A stretch of DNA of 64,000 bases, taken from positions 186,001 through 250,000 of the forward strand of contig CAWCZR010000009.1 of NCBI GenBank assembly GCA_963800135.1, in the 5' to 3' direction. Of the stretch, positions 20,739-29,959 are shown in pieces. The notes under the pieces were generated by a model. That model was not told the origin of the DNA, made no database searches, and saw only the letters and a list, made by a program, of their open reading frames with translations. Every line of letters begins with the position of its first letter. Within the stretch, counting starts at the first letter, position 1. Source of the stretch: DASPSM01 sp963800135. Lineage in GTDB: Bacteria; Planctomycetota; Planctomycetia; Planctomycetales; Planctomycetaceae. A program made the position numbers and the translations under genes.

Positions 20739-22462
20739 CTAGACGCGCACTCCGGGGACGGTTCCCTCGCTGGCGTGGTCCGTGGCGGTGGCCGAGCCGG
20801 CTCCTCGCCACCAGGCTGCGGCTTCTTCGGAACTCCAGGTCGCTGCGCAGTCGCAGGCAGCCAAAGCCTGGTCCAACTGCTCAATATTGGCGAAGCGTTC
20901 CGCGGGATCGCGACGCAGACAGCGCTCGATGACGGCCGCCAGGTCGGACGGGATCTCGGGACGCAGTTCCCGCAGCGGTGTCGGCTCTTCCAGCAAGGAT
21001 GTGCGGATTTGCTGCATCCCGCGACCGCTGAACGGCGCCCGCCGGCTCAGCAGAAAGTAGCCTACCGCGCCCAATCCGTAGACGTCGGTCCGCACGTCAG
21101 CCACGCCGGCGGCCTGTTCGGGTGACATGTAGCCGGGAGTGCCGATTAACAGTCCCGGTTGTGTCAGCCGGTCGTCGCTTTCGGCGGGGCCGAGATGCTG
21201 CACCACGCCGAAGTCGAGGACCTTGACGACGTCGAACAGGCCGGCCTGCTGCGTCAGCATGAGATTTCCAGGCTTGATGTCACGGTGAATCAGTCCGATC
21301 GCGTGCGCTTCGGCCAGCGAGGCGCAGGCCTGTCGCAACAAATAAACGACTCGCCCCGGCGGCAGAGGTCCGAAGCGCTCGACGAGCTCGCTCAGATTCT
21401 GCCCGTCGACGTATTCCATGACGTAGTAGAAGGTGCCATCCGGGCCGTGGCCGTAATCGACGATTTCGATCGTGTTCCAATGCGTGAGCCGGGCCATGGC
21501 CTGAATCTCGCGGGCGAAGCGTGTGCGGCTCGTGGGGTTGGCGGCGATCTCGCGGCGGATCAGCTTGATGGCGTAGGGCCGATTCAGCAGCCGATGCTCG
21601 GCCAGATACACCTCGCCCATGCCCCCCGTGGAGAGACGGCGCTTGATCCGGTACTTCCCGAGATGCCGTGCTTCGGACGCCTGCCGCTGCAACGTGGTGA
21701 ACTTGTGGGCCCCAAAGACGGAAATGGCGACGGCCGCGGCCATCACCCGCGCCATGGCAAACAGCTCAAACAGCGGCATGGCCGGCCGTCTCGCCGGAGG
21801 GAACGAGAGCCACGTCGCCGCGTAAACGGCGAGCGGGATCACCGCCATGCCGATCAGCATCCGCAGCGATCGTCGCCAGTCGTTGGGGATCAGGATTCCA
21901 TAAACGAAGATTAAGAAGACCCAGTTGAGCAGGCTGTGCGAGACGACCAGCCACTGGTCGGCGACCGGCAGCGTTCCCCAGTAGAGCGAGTAATGCTCGA
22001 AGTCCTTGCGCACAGTGGGCGGCATACGCGGCTAGTGCTACAACTTCGATGATGCGCAGGCTGAGAGAGGGGCAGATCTCGGTTGCGCGCCAGCCAGGTG
22101 GTCAGGCCGGCGTAGCAGAGGGTCAGGCTTCCGTAGAGCGTCAGGCTGAGATACTCGGACCGCCCGTGCGGGCTGGCAAGGGCGACCAGAATCATCAGTG
22201 CGAAGGCGACGGCGGCAATCGCCGTGCCGGCCAGCAAGCGGCGGTGCAACAGGCCCACCACTTCGTCCGCGAAGCGGCGCGTCTGGGCATCCAATTGTCG
22301 AGCGGGACGGGACGGGCCAACCGGGGGCGAAGCGGCCGGGAGCGTCAGCGTCGTCGGCTGCGCGGGCGCGGCCCCGCGACACGTTCGCCGGTTTTCTCGT
22401 TCGCTTCCACATCCGTCTCCCGCGAGTGGTTCGGGAGGAGCGCCCGGTGTGCGGTTGGGCAT
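20739..22462 (-). CDS. Ser/Thr protein kinase with N-terminal polytopic membrane domain, two frameshifts
   Basis: About 573 residues after repair. The N-terminus (~50 residues, Pro/Ala rich) is followed by paired membrane helices ('LAGTAIAAVAFALMILVAL', 'LTLYGSLTLCYAGLTTWLA') and about four more to residue ~260. A complete PknB-type kinase domain follows: G-loop 'LSTGGMGEVYLAEH', Lys in 'YAIKLI', 'HRDIKPGNLM', 'DFGVV' and 'GTPGYMSPEQA'. The C-terminus is short, with no sensor domain. Breaks lie at GG 22069-22070 and GGG 22017-22019; removing one base at each joins the halves. The arrangement places the kinase in the cytoplasm behind a six-helix membrane sensor. The gene is convergent with the CPBP protease, 25 nt away. 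Confidence 0.82.
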
Positions 22463-22594
22463 CGCCCGAGACGACGGGCCTGCTTGCGTACAGTATCCGG
22501 TGTAGCGACTCGATAACTCAACCCATTTTCCGCCCAGATGTCATTCCCGAGCGGACTTTGATGGACCGGCCGCAAGACCGTGCCCGACGATGCA

Positions 22595-23668
22595 CTAGCG
22601 TTCGTTCGTCGTCTGCCGCCCTCGGAGCCAGTCGGCGATCCAGAGTTGGCTTGTGCTGTCGGGCGTGCGCGTGGAGGTCCACATCAGCTTGGTGCCATCG
22701 GGGCTGAAGACGGGGAGGATGTCGGCTCCTTTGGCGTCGGTGATCTGGGTTACAGCCCCGCCGCGGAAGTGCGTCGCGTCGTGCTCGATCTCCATCGTGA
22801 ACAGGTCGAAGCCGCCGGGCGGACGGCCGGGCGAGTAATCGGCCCGGCACCAGATGAGGTACTTTTCGCTCGGATGGAAAAAGGGAGCCCAGTTGACCGT
22901 GTCGAGATTATTGGTCAGCTGCACCTCGTGCGTCCCGTCGACGGCGATCGCGTACAGCTGCAGCATGTCCTTTCGCTGCCGGTCGCTGCGGAAAATGATC
23001 CAGCGATCGTCGGGCGAGAAGAACGGGCCGCCGTTGTAGGCCGTCGCGTGCGTGACCTGCCGCACGTGCGAGCCATCCGCGTCCATGATGTAGATGTTCG
23101 GATTGCCGGCCCGCATCGACGTGAACACGATCTGCTTGCCGTCGAAGGAAAAGCTGCCCTCCGCGTCGTAGCCGGGCGAGTTGGTCAGACGCTTGAGGTC
23201 GCTCCCGTCGAAGTTGCACTCGTAGATTTCCATGTTCGTGTCGAAATCCCATTGGTAGCGGCGATGACCGCCGCGCTTGGCTTCCGCGCGGGCTTTCTCT
23301 TCGGTCTCCTCGATTTTGGGATCGGTGTGGGACGAGGCGAAAATGATCTTCTTGCCGTCGCGAGAGAAATAGGCACAGGTCGTGCGGCCGCGTCCCGGGC
23401 TGATGCGGCGGGCCTCGCGCTCATCGAGCCGCTGTACGTAGATCTGGTAGAAGGGGTAGCCGGGCGGATACGCCTGGAAGACGATCCACTGTCCGTCTGG
23501 CGAAAAATACCCTTCGCCCGCGCGAGGGAAGCCGAAGGTCACCTGCCGCAGTCCGGCCAGGTGTTTGGCCTCGAGGGGCGTGAGCTGGGGCCCGTCGCCA
23601 GCACGCGTTACGGATCCCACGTACAGAGCCAGCAGCGCACAACAAGTGAATCGGAGTGAGCGTTTCAT
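22595..23668 (-). CDS. Exported TolB-like WD40/PD40 beta-propeller protein
   Basis: Protein of about 357 residues. The ATG at 23668 opens a signal peptide (MKRSLRFTCCALLALYV...). At least five PD40 repeats are visible by the recurring 'FSPDG' or 'FSRDG' core: 'YFSPDGQWIVFQA', 'YFSRDGKKIIFAS', 'SFSFDGKQIVFTS', 'FFSPDDRWIIFRS' and 'VFSPDGTKLMWTS'. An Arg/Lys/Glu-rich stretch lies between repeats 2 and 3. Such propellers occur in TolB and in planctomycete periplasmic proteins; no catalytic domain is attached, so a binding or scaffolding role is inferred. It is divergent from the PQQ-like gene. Confidence 0.8.
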   Translation of the reverse strand: MKRSLRFTCCALLALYVGSVTRAGDGPQLTPLEAKHLAGLRQVTFGFPRAGEGYFSPDGQWIVFQAYPPGYPFYQIYVQRLDEREARRISPGRGRTTCAYFSRDGKKIIFASSHTDPKIEETEEKARAEAKRGGHRRYQWDFDTNMEIYECNFDGSDLKRLTNSPGYDAEGSFSFDGKQIVFTSMRAGNPNIYIMDADGSHVRQVTHATAYNGGPFFSPDDRWIIFRSDRQRKDMLQLYAIAVDGTHEVQLTNNLDTVNWAPFFHPSEKYLIWCRADYSPGRPPGGFDLFTMEIEHDATHFRGGAVTQITDAKGADILPVFSPDGTKLMWTSTRTPDSTSQLWIADWLRGRQTTNER

Positions 23669-23782
23669 CACGCCATTGTGGCACACGCGCGCGTCTGCCA
23701 CAATTCGATTGAATGCCACGTGCATTGAACGTTCTCCATGAACCGGCGGGCTGACACCCGCCGCTCACCTCGGGGGTGTCCC

Positions 23783-25165
23783 TTGCGAAAACTGCCCGTC
23801 ATCCGGCACATCGTGCCGTTGTTCGCTTTCGCTTTGCTCCTCGCGCCGCTCGCGGCTTCTGCCCACGCCGACGATTGGCCCGATTGGGGTGGTCCGAAGC
23901 GGGATGCTGTCTGGCGGGAAACGGGAATTATCGATCACTTCCCGACCAACGGACTGTTGCCGCGCGTCTGGTCGGTGCCGGTAGCCGAGGGCTATGCCGG
24001 GCCGGCAGTCGCCGACGGACGCGTGTACGTGACCGATCGGGTCAAAGCGCAGGGCAAAGAGCGAGTTTTGTGCCTCGACGCCGAAACCGGCAAGACGCTT
24101 TGGAGCCACGCTTATGAGGCCCGCTACGCTGGCCTCAACTATCCGGCCGGGCCGCGGGCGACGCCCACAATCAGCGATGGTCGCGTCTACACGATCGGCG
24201 CCGTCGGGAACATGTTCTGCTTCGAGGCGAAGACCGGCAAGGTGCTGTGGTCGAAAGACTTCCTCAAAGAGTACAAGACGAAGCTGCCAATCTGGGGCCT
24301 CGCGACGTCGCCGCTGGTCGATGGCGACCAGTTGATCACGCTCGTCGGCGGCGAGAACGCACTCGTCGTCAGCTTCGACAAGGCGACCGGCTCGGAGCGC
24401 TGGCGGGCTCTCGACGATCCCGAGGTCGGCTACGTTCCCCCTGTCATTTTCGACATCCACGGCAAGCGGCACCTGGTCATCTGGCACCCAACGTCGATCA
24501 CCGGCCTCGACCCCGCCACCGGCAAGCAGCGGTGGGACGTCCCCTGGCAGATGAAGGTGGGTCTGTGCATCTCGACGCCGCGCTGTGTCGACGATCGCAT
24601 CTTTTTCACCTGCTTTTATAGCGGTCCGCGGATGATTCAGGTCGGCGCGGATGGCCAGAGCGTCAAGACTCTCTGGAAGGGGATCAGCGAAAGCGAGATC
24701 AAGACCGACGGCTTGCACTCGATCATCCCCACGCCCGTGTTCGACGGAAAATACATCTACGGCGTCTGCAGCTACGGCCAACTGCGGGGCCTCGATGCGT
24801 CCGACGGCAAACGGCTGTGGGAAACGTTCGCGGCGACGGGCAAGGGCCGCTGGTGGAATGCCTTCATCATTCCGCACGAGGACAAGTACTTTCTGCACAA
24901 TGAGCAGGGCGATCTGATCATCGCCCGGCTCGCGCCCGACGGCTATCACGAGATCAGTCGCGCCAAGCTCATCGAGCCGACGCGAAAAGGGGATGCGCCG
25001 CGGCGGACGACGATCTGGTCGCACCCGGCGTTCGCGATGAAGAGCGTGTTTGCCCGCAACGACAAAGAGATCGTTCGCGTGTCGCTGGCCGCCGACAACG
25101 CTGCTCCGCGAGCGGAGAACAACCGTCGCGCGCCCGCCGGCAAATCGGTCTCGAACGTGCCATGA
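23783..25165 (+). CDS. Exported PQQ-like beta-propeller protein
   Basis: Protein of about 460 residues from TTG 23783. An ATG at 23738 is also in frame, but it lies in a short repeated palindromic sequence and has no ribosome site, while GGGGG precedes the TTG. The signal peptide is 'VPLFAFALLLAPLAASAHA'. The mature part opens with 'DDWPDWGGPKRDAVWRE', the usual start of the planctomycete PQQ-repeat family. Repeats recur as 'LDAETGKTLWSH', 'FEAKTGKVLWSK', 'FDKATGSERWRA', 'LDPATGKQRWDV' and 'LDASDGKRLWET'. Whether a quinone is bound is unknown; many of these are cofactor-free propellers. The stop overlaps the start of the FAD oxidase by 4 nt, which indicates one operon. Confidence 0.82.
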   Translation: MRKLPVIRHIVPLFAFALLLAPLAASAHADDWPDWGGPKRDAVWRETGIIDHFPTNGLLPRVWSVPVAEGYAGPAVADGRVYVTDRVKAQGKERVLCLDAETGKTLWSHAYEARYAGLNYPAGPRATPTISDGRVYTIGAVGNMFCFEAKTGKVLWSKDFLKEYKTKLPIWGLATSPLVDGDQLITLVGGENALVVSFDKATGSERWRALDDPEVGYVPPVIFDIHGKRHLVIWHPTSITGLDPATGKQRWDVPWQMKVGLCISTPRCVDDRIFFTCFYSGPRMIQVGADGQSVKTLWKGISESEIKTDGLHSIIPTPVFDGKYIYGVCSYGQLRGLDASDGKRLWETFAATGKGRWWNAFIIPHEDKYFLHNEQGDLIIARLAPDGYHEISRAKLIEPTRKGDAPRRTTIWSHPAFAMKSVFARNDKEIVRVSLAADNAAPRAENNRRAPAGKSVSNVP

Positions 25166-26310
25166 CCGCCCGTTACGACTGCATCGTGCTGGGCCTGGGC
25201 GGATTCGGCAGCTCGGCCCTCTATCACGCGGCGGCGCGCGGCTTGCGAGTGTTGGGGATCGAGCAGTACACGATCGGCCACGACCGCGGCAGCTCCCACG
25301 GCGACACGCGGATCATTCGCCAGGCCTACTTCGAGCACCCCGACTACGTGCCGCTGCTGCTGCGGGCGTACAAACTCTGGCGCAATCTGGAGGATGCGGA
25401 GGGGCTGTCGTTGATGCACCTGTGCGGGCTGCTGTTGGCTGGCCCGCCGGATGGCGAAACGATTGCCGGCGCCCGACTGGCGGCCCGCACGCACCATCTC
25501 GACCTCCAGGATGTCACGCCGGCCGACCGCAGCGGGAGGCTGAAAGGCTTTCGCATTCCTGCCGGTTTCGACGCGGTCTTCGAGCCGCACGCGGGCTTTT
25601 TGAACGTGGAGCGGTGCGTGAGCGCCCATGTCGATGCGGCACTGCGTTATGGTGCGAGCGTGGCTGCCCAAGAGGCGGTGATCGAGTGGTCCAGCGTCGG
25701 CTCGACGTTCAAGGTGCGGACCGCGCGGGCCGAGTATGAAGCCGCCGCACTCGTGATTACGACGGGCCCGTGGGCGGCCCAGCTGCTGGCAAGCTTGTCG
25801 CTGCCGCTTGAAGTGGTGCGCAAGCCCCAGTTCTGGTTTCCCGTGCGTTCCCGCGCTTATAACGAAGATCGCAGCGCTCCGACGTTCTATTACGAGCACC
25901 CCTACGGTCTGTTCTACGGATTTCCCAGCCTCGATGGTCAGACGCTCAAGACGGCAGAGCATTCGGGCGGCGAACCGGTGGCCGATCCCGCACACGTCGA
26001 CCGGTCCGTGCGGCCGTCCGACTTGGAATCGCTGAGCCGATTCATGGAGGAGTGCCTGCCGGAAGTCGATCCGGTGCCGCTGCGATCGTGCGTGTGCATG
26101 TACACGCTCACGCCCGATCGGCACTTCGTCGTCGATCAGCATCCCGATTATGAGCACGTCTCCTTCGGGGCGGGCTTCTCCGGACACGGTTTCAAATTCA
26201 CCTCGGTGATCGGGGAGGCGTTGGTCGACCTGGCGGTCGATGGGCGCACCTCTTCTCCGGTCGAGTTTCTCTCCGCGCGTCGCAACGCCATCGCGAACGC
26301 CACGCAGTAA
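25162..26310 (+). CDS. FAD-dependent N-methyltryptophan/sarcosine oxidase (SolA-like)
   Basis: Flavoprotein of 382 residues that would oxidise an N-methyl or secondary amine to aldehyde and amine with peroxide release. The FAD-binding motif is 'VLGLGGFGSSALYHAAARG' at the N-terminus. 'GSSHGDTRIIRQAYFEHPDYVPL' is the conserved active-site entry block, given here from position ~25293. The Cys in 'VCMYTLTPDRHFVVD' aligns with the covalent flavin site of monomeric sarcosine oxidases. The start overlaps the preceding propeller gene by 4 nt, and an Ldh2-type dehydrogenase follows 47 nt later. This suggests a small catabolic operon for an N-methylated compound, by inference. Confidence 0.87.
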   Translation: MTARYDCIVLGLGGFGSSALYHAAARGLRVLGIEQYTIGHDRGSSHGDTRIIRQAYFEHPDYVPLLLRAYKLWRNLEDAEGLSLMHLCGLLLAGPPDGETIAGARLAARTHHLDLQDVTPADRSGRLKGFRIPAGFDAVFEPHAGFLNVERCVSAHVDAALRYGASVAAQEAVIEWSSVGSTFKVRTARAEYEAAALVITTGPWAAQLLASLSLPLEVVRKPQFWFPVRSRAYNEDRSAPTFYYEHPYGLFYGFPSLDGQTLKTAEHSGGEPVADPAHVDRSVRPSDLESLSRFMEECLPEVDPVPLRSCVCMYTLTPDRHFVVDQHPDYEHVSFGAGFSGHGFKFTSVIGEALVDLAVDGRTSSPVEFLSARRNAIANATQ

Positions 26311-26357
26311 CGAACAACACTACGTAAAGAGCAACATTACACGGTGAGCAACATCCG

Positions 26358-27446
26358 ATGATTGGCAGAGACAACGTCAGAGTGACCCCCGACATTCCGT
26401 CCGATCCGTCGCAGGAGATCGTCGTCAATGCGGACGCCCTCGAGGCTTTAATGGTCCGCATGCTGACCGCGAAGGGCATGTTCGAAGCCGAAGCACGGAT
26501 TGGGGCGGCTCGATTGATCGAGGCGGACCTGCGCGGCATTCACTCGCACGGCAGCCGCGCGCTCTGGAAATATCTCGAAGGGATGGACAACGGCAGCATC
26601 GATCCGCGCGCCCAGGTGCTGATCGAGCGGGAAACGCCGGCGATCGCCGTCCTCAACGGCGGCAAAGGGCTGGGACACGTCGCGGCGACCAAGGCCATGA
26701 AGATGGCGATCGACAAGGCGCGGAGCGTCGGCACGGGGACGGTGGCCGTGCGCCAGGGTCAGCATTATGGGGCCGCTGGCATCTACGCGATGATGGCCGT
26801 CGAAGCCGAGATGATCGGCTTCACGACCACCAGCACGGGGATGGCGACCGTGGCGGCGTACGGCAGCAACAAGCCGGGCACGGCGAATAATGCGGTCGCC
26901 TGGGGTGTGCCGACGCGTTCGGGGACCCCGTTCGTGCTCGACATGGCGTGCGCTGTGTCGGCCTGGGGCAAAGTCGAGAGCTGGAAGATGTACGGCGATA
27001 AAATGCCGCCCAATTGGGGGCTCGACGCCGACGGGCAGCCGACCGACGATCCCCACGCTGCCAAGACACTGCTGCCGTTCGCCGGGGCTCGCGGCTCTGG
27101 GATGGCCTTTCTGTCGTCGGTGCTGGCGGGCTGCCTGGTCGGCGCTCGCATGCCCCTTCGCAAAAGCGCCAGCTATACGGTCGACGGCTCCGAGCACTTC
27201 TTCTACGCCATCGATATTCGGCAATTCGTCGATCTGGCTGAATTCTATGCGGAAATAGACGCGACGGTCGCCCGCATCCGCGCGCTGCCGCCGGTCGAAG
27301 GCTTCGACGTCGTGCGTCTGCCGGGCGAACTCGAGTGGGAGCGCTCGCACCGCTGGCGACGCGAGGGCCTGCCTCTGCACCGCGACCACGTCAAGAAGCT
27401 CGAGGAAGTTGCCGCGGGCTTGAAGCTGCCGATTCCCTGGCGGTAA
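26358..27446 (+). CDS. Ldh2-type malate/L-lactate/ureidoglycolate dehydrogenase family protein
   Basis: NAD(P)-dependent dehydrogenase of 362 residues of the non-Rossmann PF02615 family. Conserved blocks are 'EADLRGIHSHGSRAL' (catalytic-type His), 'NGGKGLGHVAATKAM', 'VAVRQGQHYGAAGIYAM', 'GSNKPGTANNAVAWGVP' and 'PFVLDMACAVSAWGK'. The family covers malate, lactate, ureidoglycolate, 2,3-diketogulonate and sulfolactate dehydrogenases, so the substrate cannot be named. It is the last gene of a run with the PQQ-like protein and the FAD oxidase. Confidence 0.87.
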   Translation: MIGRDNVRVTPDIPSDPSQEIVVNADALEALMVRMLTAKGMFEAEARIGAARLIEADLRGIHSHGSRALWKYLEGMDNGSIDPRAQVLIERETPAIAVLNGGKGLGHVAATKAMKMAIDKARSVGTGTVAVRQGQHYGAAGIYAMMAVEAEMIGFTTTSTGMATVAAYGSNKPGTANNAVAWGVPTRSGTPFVLDMACAVSAWGKVESWKMYGDKMPPNWGLDADGQPTDDPHAAKTLLPFAGARGSGMAFLSSVLAGCLVGARMPLRKSASYTVDGSEHFFYAIDIRQFVDLAEFYAEIDATVARIRALPPVEGFDVVRLPGELEWERSHRWRREGLPLHRDHVKKLEEVAAGLKLPIPWR

Positions 27447-27478
27447 TCCGGGACGATTCGCGGGTTAGAGCTGCGATT

Positions 27479-27727
27479 CTACGACGACGCCAAGCGCTCA
27501 TCGTAGACCCGCTCGACGTCGGCGAGGGTCACCGTAATCTCGCGGGCAAAGCCGGTATGCGAGCGCTCGTAGTTGATCTTGGCCGCGCGCTCCGGGTGGC
27601 GTTGCACTTGCTCGGCGAGCCAGTGCTTATCCTCGGCCGACAGGTTGGCAACCTCCGGATCCCACAGCGTGCGCGTTTCCATCACGAGCGATTCGAGCCG
27701 CGGATCGTATTTGTTGTAGCTGGCCAT
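27479..27727 (-). CDS. Small conserved-looking protein of unknown function
   Basis: Protein of 82 residues, rich in charged and aromatic residues ('NKYDPRLESLVMETRTLWDP', 'HWLAEQVQRHPERA'), with no signal peptide or membrane segment. I do not recognise a family. It lies immediately downstream of the acetolactate synthase gene on the same strand, 61 nt after its stop, so it may be read through from that gene. It is not an IlvN/IlvH regulatory subunit: there is no ACT motif and it is too short. Confidence 0.6.
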   Translation of the reverse strand: MASYNKYDPRLESLVMETRTLWDPEVANLSAEDKHWLAEQVQRHPERAAKINYERSHTGFAREITVTLADVERVYDERLASS

Positions 27728-27788
27728 GGCTGGATACTGAGTGCCGGATTCGAGTGGTGGTGATCGAGGCGAAAGCTATGCAGTAAAG

Positions 27789-29585
27789 CTATTCAGTGAT
27801 GATATCCCGCACGGTACGGCCGCTGGGAATCATCGGAAGCACGTGTTCCTGGTACGGGCAGATGACGTCGAGCAGGTAGGGGCCGTCGCAAGCCAGCATC
27901 TCCGCCAGCGCGGCCGGGAACTTGGCCTTGCTTCGGACCTGCGCGGCCTTCAGGCCAAAACCCTCGGCGATTTGGACGAAATTCGGATACGTCTCTTCGG
28001 CGTGCGTGCCGTCCCCCTGGCCGACGGCTTGCGGATCGTCGATCGGACCGAGATACGTGTGGGCCCGGCTGCCGCCATGAAAGCGGTCTTCCCACTGCAC
28101 CACCATGCCCAGGTGCTGGTTGTTGAGCAGCAAGATCTTCACCGGCAGCTTCTCGCAGTTGAGAGTGGCCAGCTCCTGCACGTTCATGAGCATCGAGCCG
28201 TCGCCGTCGATGTCGATCACCAGCTTGTCGGGCAGCGCGGCCTGCACGCCCATCGCGGCGGGGAGTCCGAAACCCATCGTTCCCAGGCCCGAGCTGCTCA
28301 GCCAGTGCCGGGGGCGGGAGAACTTGTAGAACTGAGCCGCCCACATCTGGTGCTGGCCGACACCGACCGCGACGTAGGTGTCGCGCTCGCGGGTTTGCCG
28401 CCACAGTTCGTCGATGGCGTATTGCTGCAGGATCTCGTCACCCGACTCCTTGTAGCGGAGCGGATAGCGTGACTTCCACTCGGCGATTTGCGCTTGCCAC
28501 TCGTGGAGGTCGGGCAGATCTTCGTCGGTGATCGCCTGATTGAGATCGGCCAGCACGCCTTTGACGTCGGCAATAATCGGGATGTGGGCTTCTTTGTTCT
28601 TGTGCAGCTCGGAGGGATCAACGTCGACGTGCACGATCTTGCCGTGGCGGGCAAACTCTTCGAGCTTGCCGGTCACCCGGTCGTCGAACCGCACACCCAA
28701 GGCCAAGAGCAGGTCGGCCTCATTGATCGCGTAGTTGGCGTACACGGTCCCGTGCATGCCCAGCATGTGCAGCGACTGCGGATGATCGCCCGGGAACGCG
28801 CCGATCCCCATAACGGTCGACGTGACGGGGATGCCGGTCCGCAACGCGAACTTGCGGAGCTCCTCGGAGGCTCCCGAATTGATCACGCCTCCGCCGATGT
28901 ACAGAATCGGCCGCCGCGCCCGCTTCACCGCGGCGATCACTTGTCGGATCTGCTCGGGATGGTGCTGCTGGGCCTCGGGATGATAGCCGGGCAAATTCAT
29001 CGGGGGATCGAAGTCGGGCGTTTCGTCCTGGCGGGCCAGTTGCACGTCCTTGGGGAAGTCGATGAGCACCGGACCGGGGCGTCCCGAGCCGGCCACGTAG
29101 AACGCCTCTTTCACGATCCGCGGCACGTCTTCCAGCCGCGTGATCATGTAGTGGTGCTTGGTGATCGACTGGCACATGGCGATCGTCGGCGTTTCTTGAA
29201 ATGCGTCGCTGCCGATGACCGCTTGCGCCACCTGACCGGTGATGGCGACGATTGGCACGCTGTCGAGCTTGGCGTCGGCCAGGGCCGTCACGAGGTTGGT
29301 CGCTCCCGGTCCGCTCGTCGCCATGCACACGCCCACCTTGCCGGTCGCGCGAGCCACGCCCTGCGCGGCAAACCCACCCCCTTGCTCGTGACGCGGCAGC
29401 ACGGTGCGGATCTGGTCTTTGAACTTGAGCAACGCCTGGTGCAGGGGCATGCTCGCCCCGCCCGGGTACGCGAAGATGCAATCGACCCCCTGCCGGACAA
29501 TCGCCTCGACCAGGATTTCAGCGCCGTTATAGCTCTGTTGCTGGGCGGGAGTTTTGGCCGGCTTGGGTTGGGGTCGCGTCGACAC
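27789..29585 (-). CDS. ilvB: Acetolactate synthase large subunit
   Basis: ThDP enzyme of branched-chain amino acid synthesis, condensing pyruvate to acetolactate. About 598 residues from a GTG at 29585; upstream in-frame codons to 29714 lack coding character. Landmarks are 'GAEILVEAIVRQGVDCIFAY', the catalytic Glu in 'LPRHEQGGGFAAQG', 'SGPGATNLVTALADA', 'VVIGSDAFQE'-like FAD contacts, the ThDP motif 'DIDGDGSMLMNVQELATL' with 'LLLNNQHLGMVVQWEDRF', and a conserved C-terminus. The length and FAD-region sequence fit biosynthetic AHAS rather than catabolic AlsS. The regulatory subunit is not adjacent. leuB lies 17 kb away, so the pathway genes are scattered, as is usual in planctomycetes. Confidence 0.92.
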   Translation of the reverse strand: MSTRPQPKPAKTPAQQQSYNGAEILVEAIVRQGVDCIFAYPGGASMPLHQALLKFKDQIRTVLPRHEQGGGFAAQGVARATGKVGVCMATSGPGATNLVTALADAKLDSVPIVAITGQVAQAVIGSDAFQETPTIAMCQSITKHHYMITRLEDVPRIVKEAFYVAGSGRPGPVLIDFPKDVQLARQDETPDFDPPMNLPGYHPEAQQHHPEQIRQVIAAVKRARRPILYIGGGVINSGASEELRKFALRTGIPVTSTVMGIGAFPGDHPQSLHMLGMHGTVYANYAINEADLLLALGVRFDDRVTGKLEEFARHGKIVHVDVDPSELHKNKEAHIPIIADVKGVLADLNQAITDEDLPDLHEWQAQIAEWKSRYPLRYKESGDEILQQYAIDELWRQTRERDTYVAVGVGQHQMWAAQFYKFSRPRHWLSSSGLGTMGFGLPAAMGVQAALPDKLVIDIDGDGSMLMNVQELATLNCEKLPVKILLLNNQHLGMVVQWEDRFHGGSRAHTYLGPIDDPQAVGQGDGTHAEETYPNFVQIAEGFGLKAAQVRSKAKFPAALAEMLACDGPYLLDVICPYQEHVLPMIPSGRTVRDIITE

Positions 29586-29959
29586 GGATTGCTCTTTCGA
29601 TTCAGTGTTAGTCAAGATACGGGTTGCGGTGGCGGGCTCAGATTGGGGCGGGACAGCGGGGCCGAACACGGGAAGGGCACCGCGCCTTCCCTCGAGCGGG
29701 GCACGGCCACCCACGGCTTTTGGACCAATACTGTAGTCTACGGCAGATTGGCTGACGAGGCACGGTCACTTGGCCTGTTTTCGTCGAACTTGCCCAATCG
29801 GCGTCGCTCACCCTGACCGGCCGTACCCATTTCGTCACGACCGGTTTCGTCCAGACACACGGCGGGGTATCTTGGAGAACGTCATTTCAAAAAACTGCCA
29901 CATTTCCGCGAGATGACTGGCGGCCTGATTCTCATGAGTTGCGCTCAAGGGGCTCAGAA
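29586..29959. other. Divergent intergenic region between ilvB and the GGT gene
   Basis: About 370 bases between two divergent genes. I see no gene, tandem repeat or terminator in it. It should hold both promoters. I looked for an attenuation-type leader peptide rich in Leu, Ile or Val codons ahead of ilvB and did not find one. Confidence 0.4.

Noticed and set aside
28488..29816. Long open frame of 442 codons on the plus strand opposite acetolactate synthase
   Set aside because: It is a shadow of ilvB: its sequence is low-diversity, lacks a ribosome site, and the minus-strand frame shows the ThDP motifs. The same holds for the long antisense frames at 29954-31753, 39580-40692, 42041-43453, 46025-46675, 53316-54233, 55895-57097 and 60398-61591.
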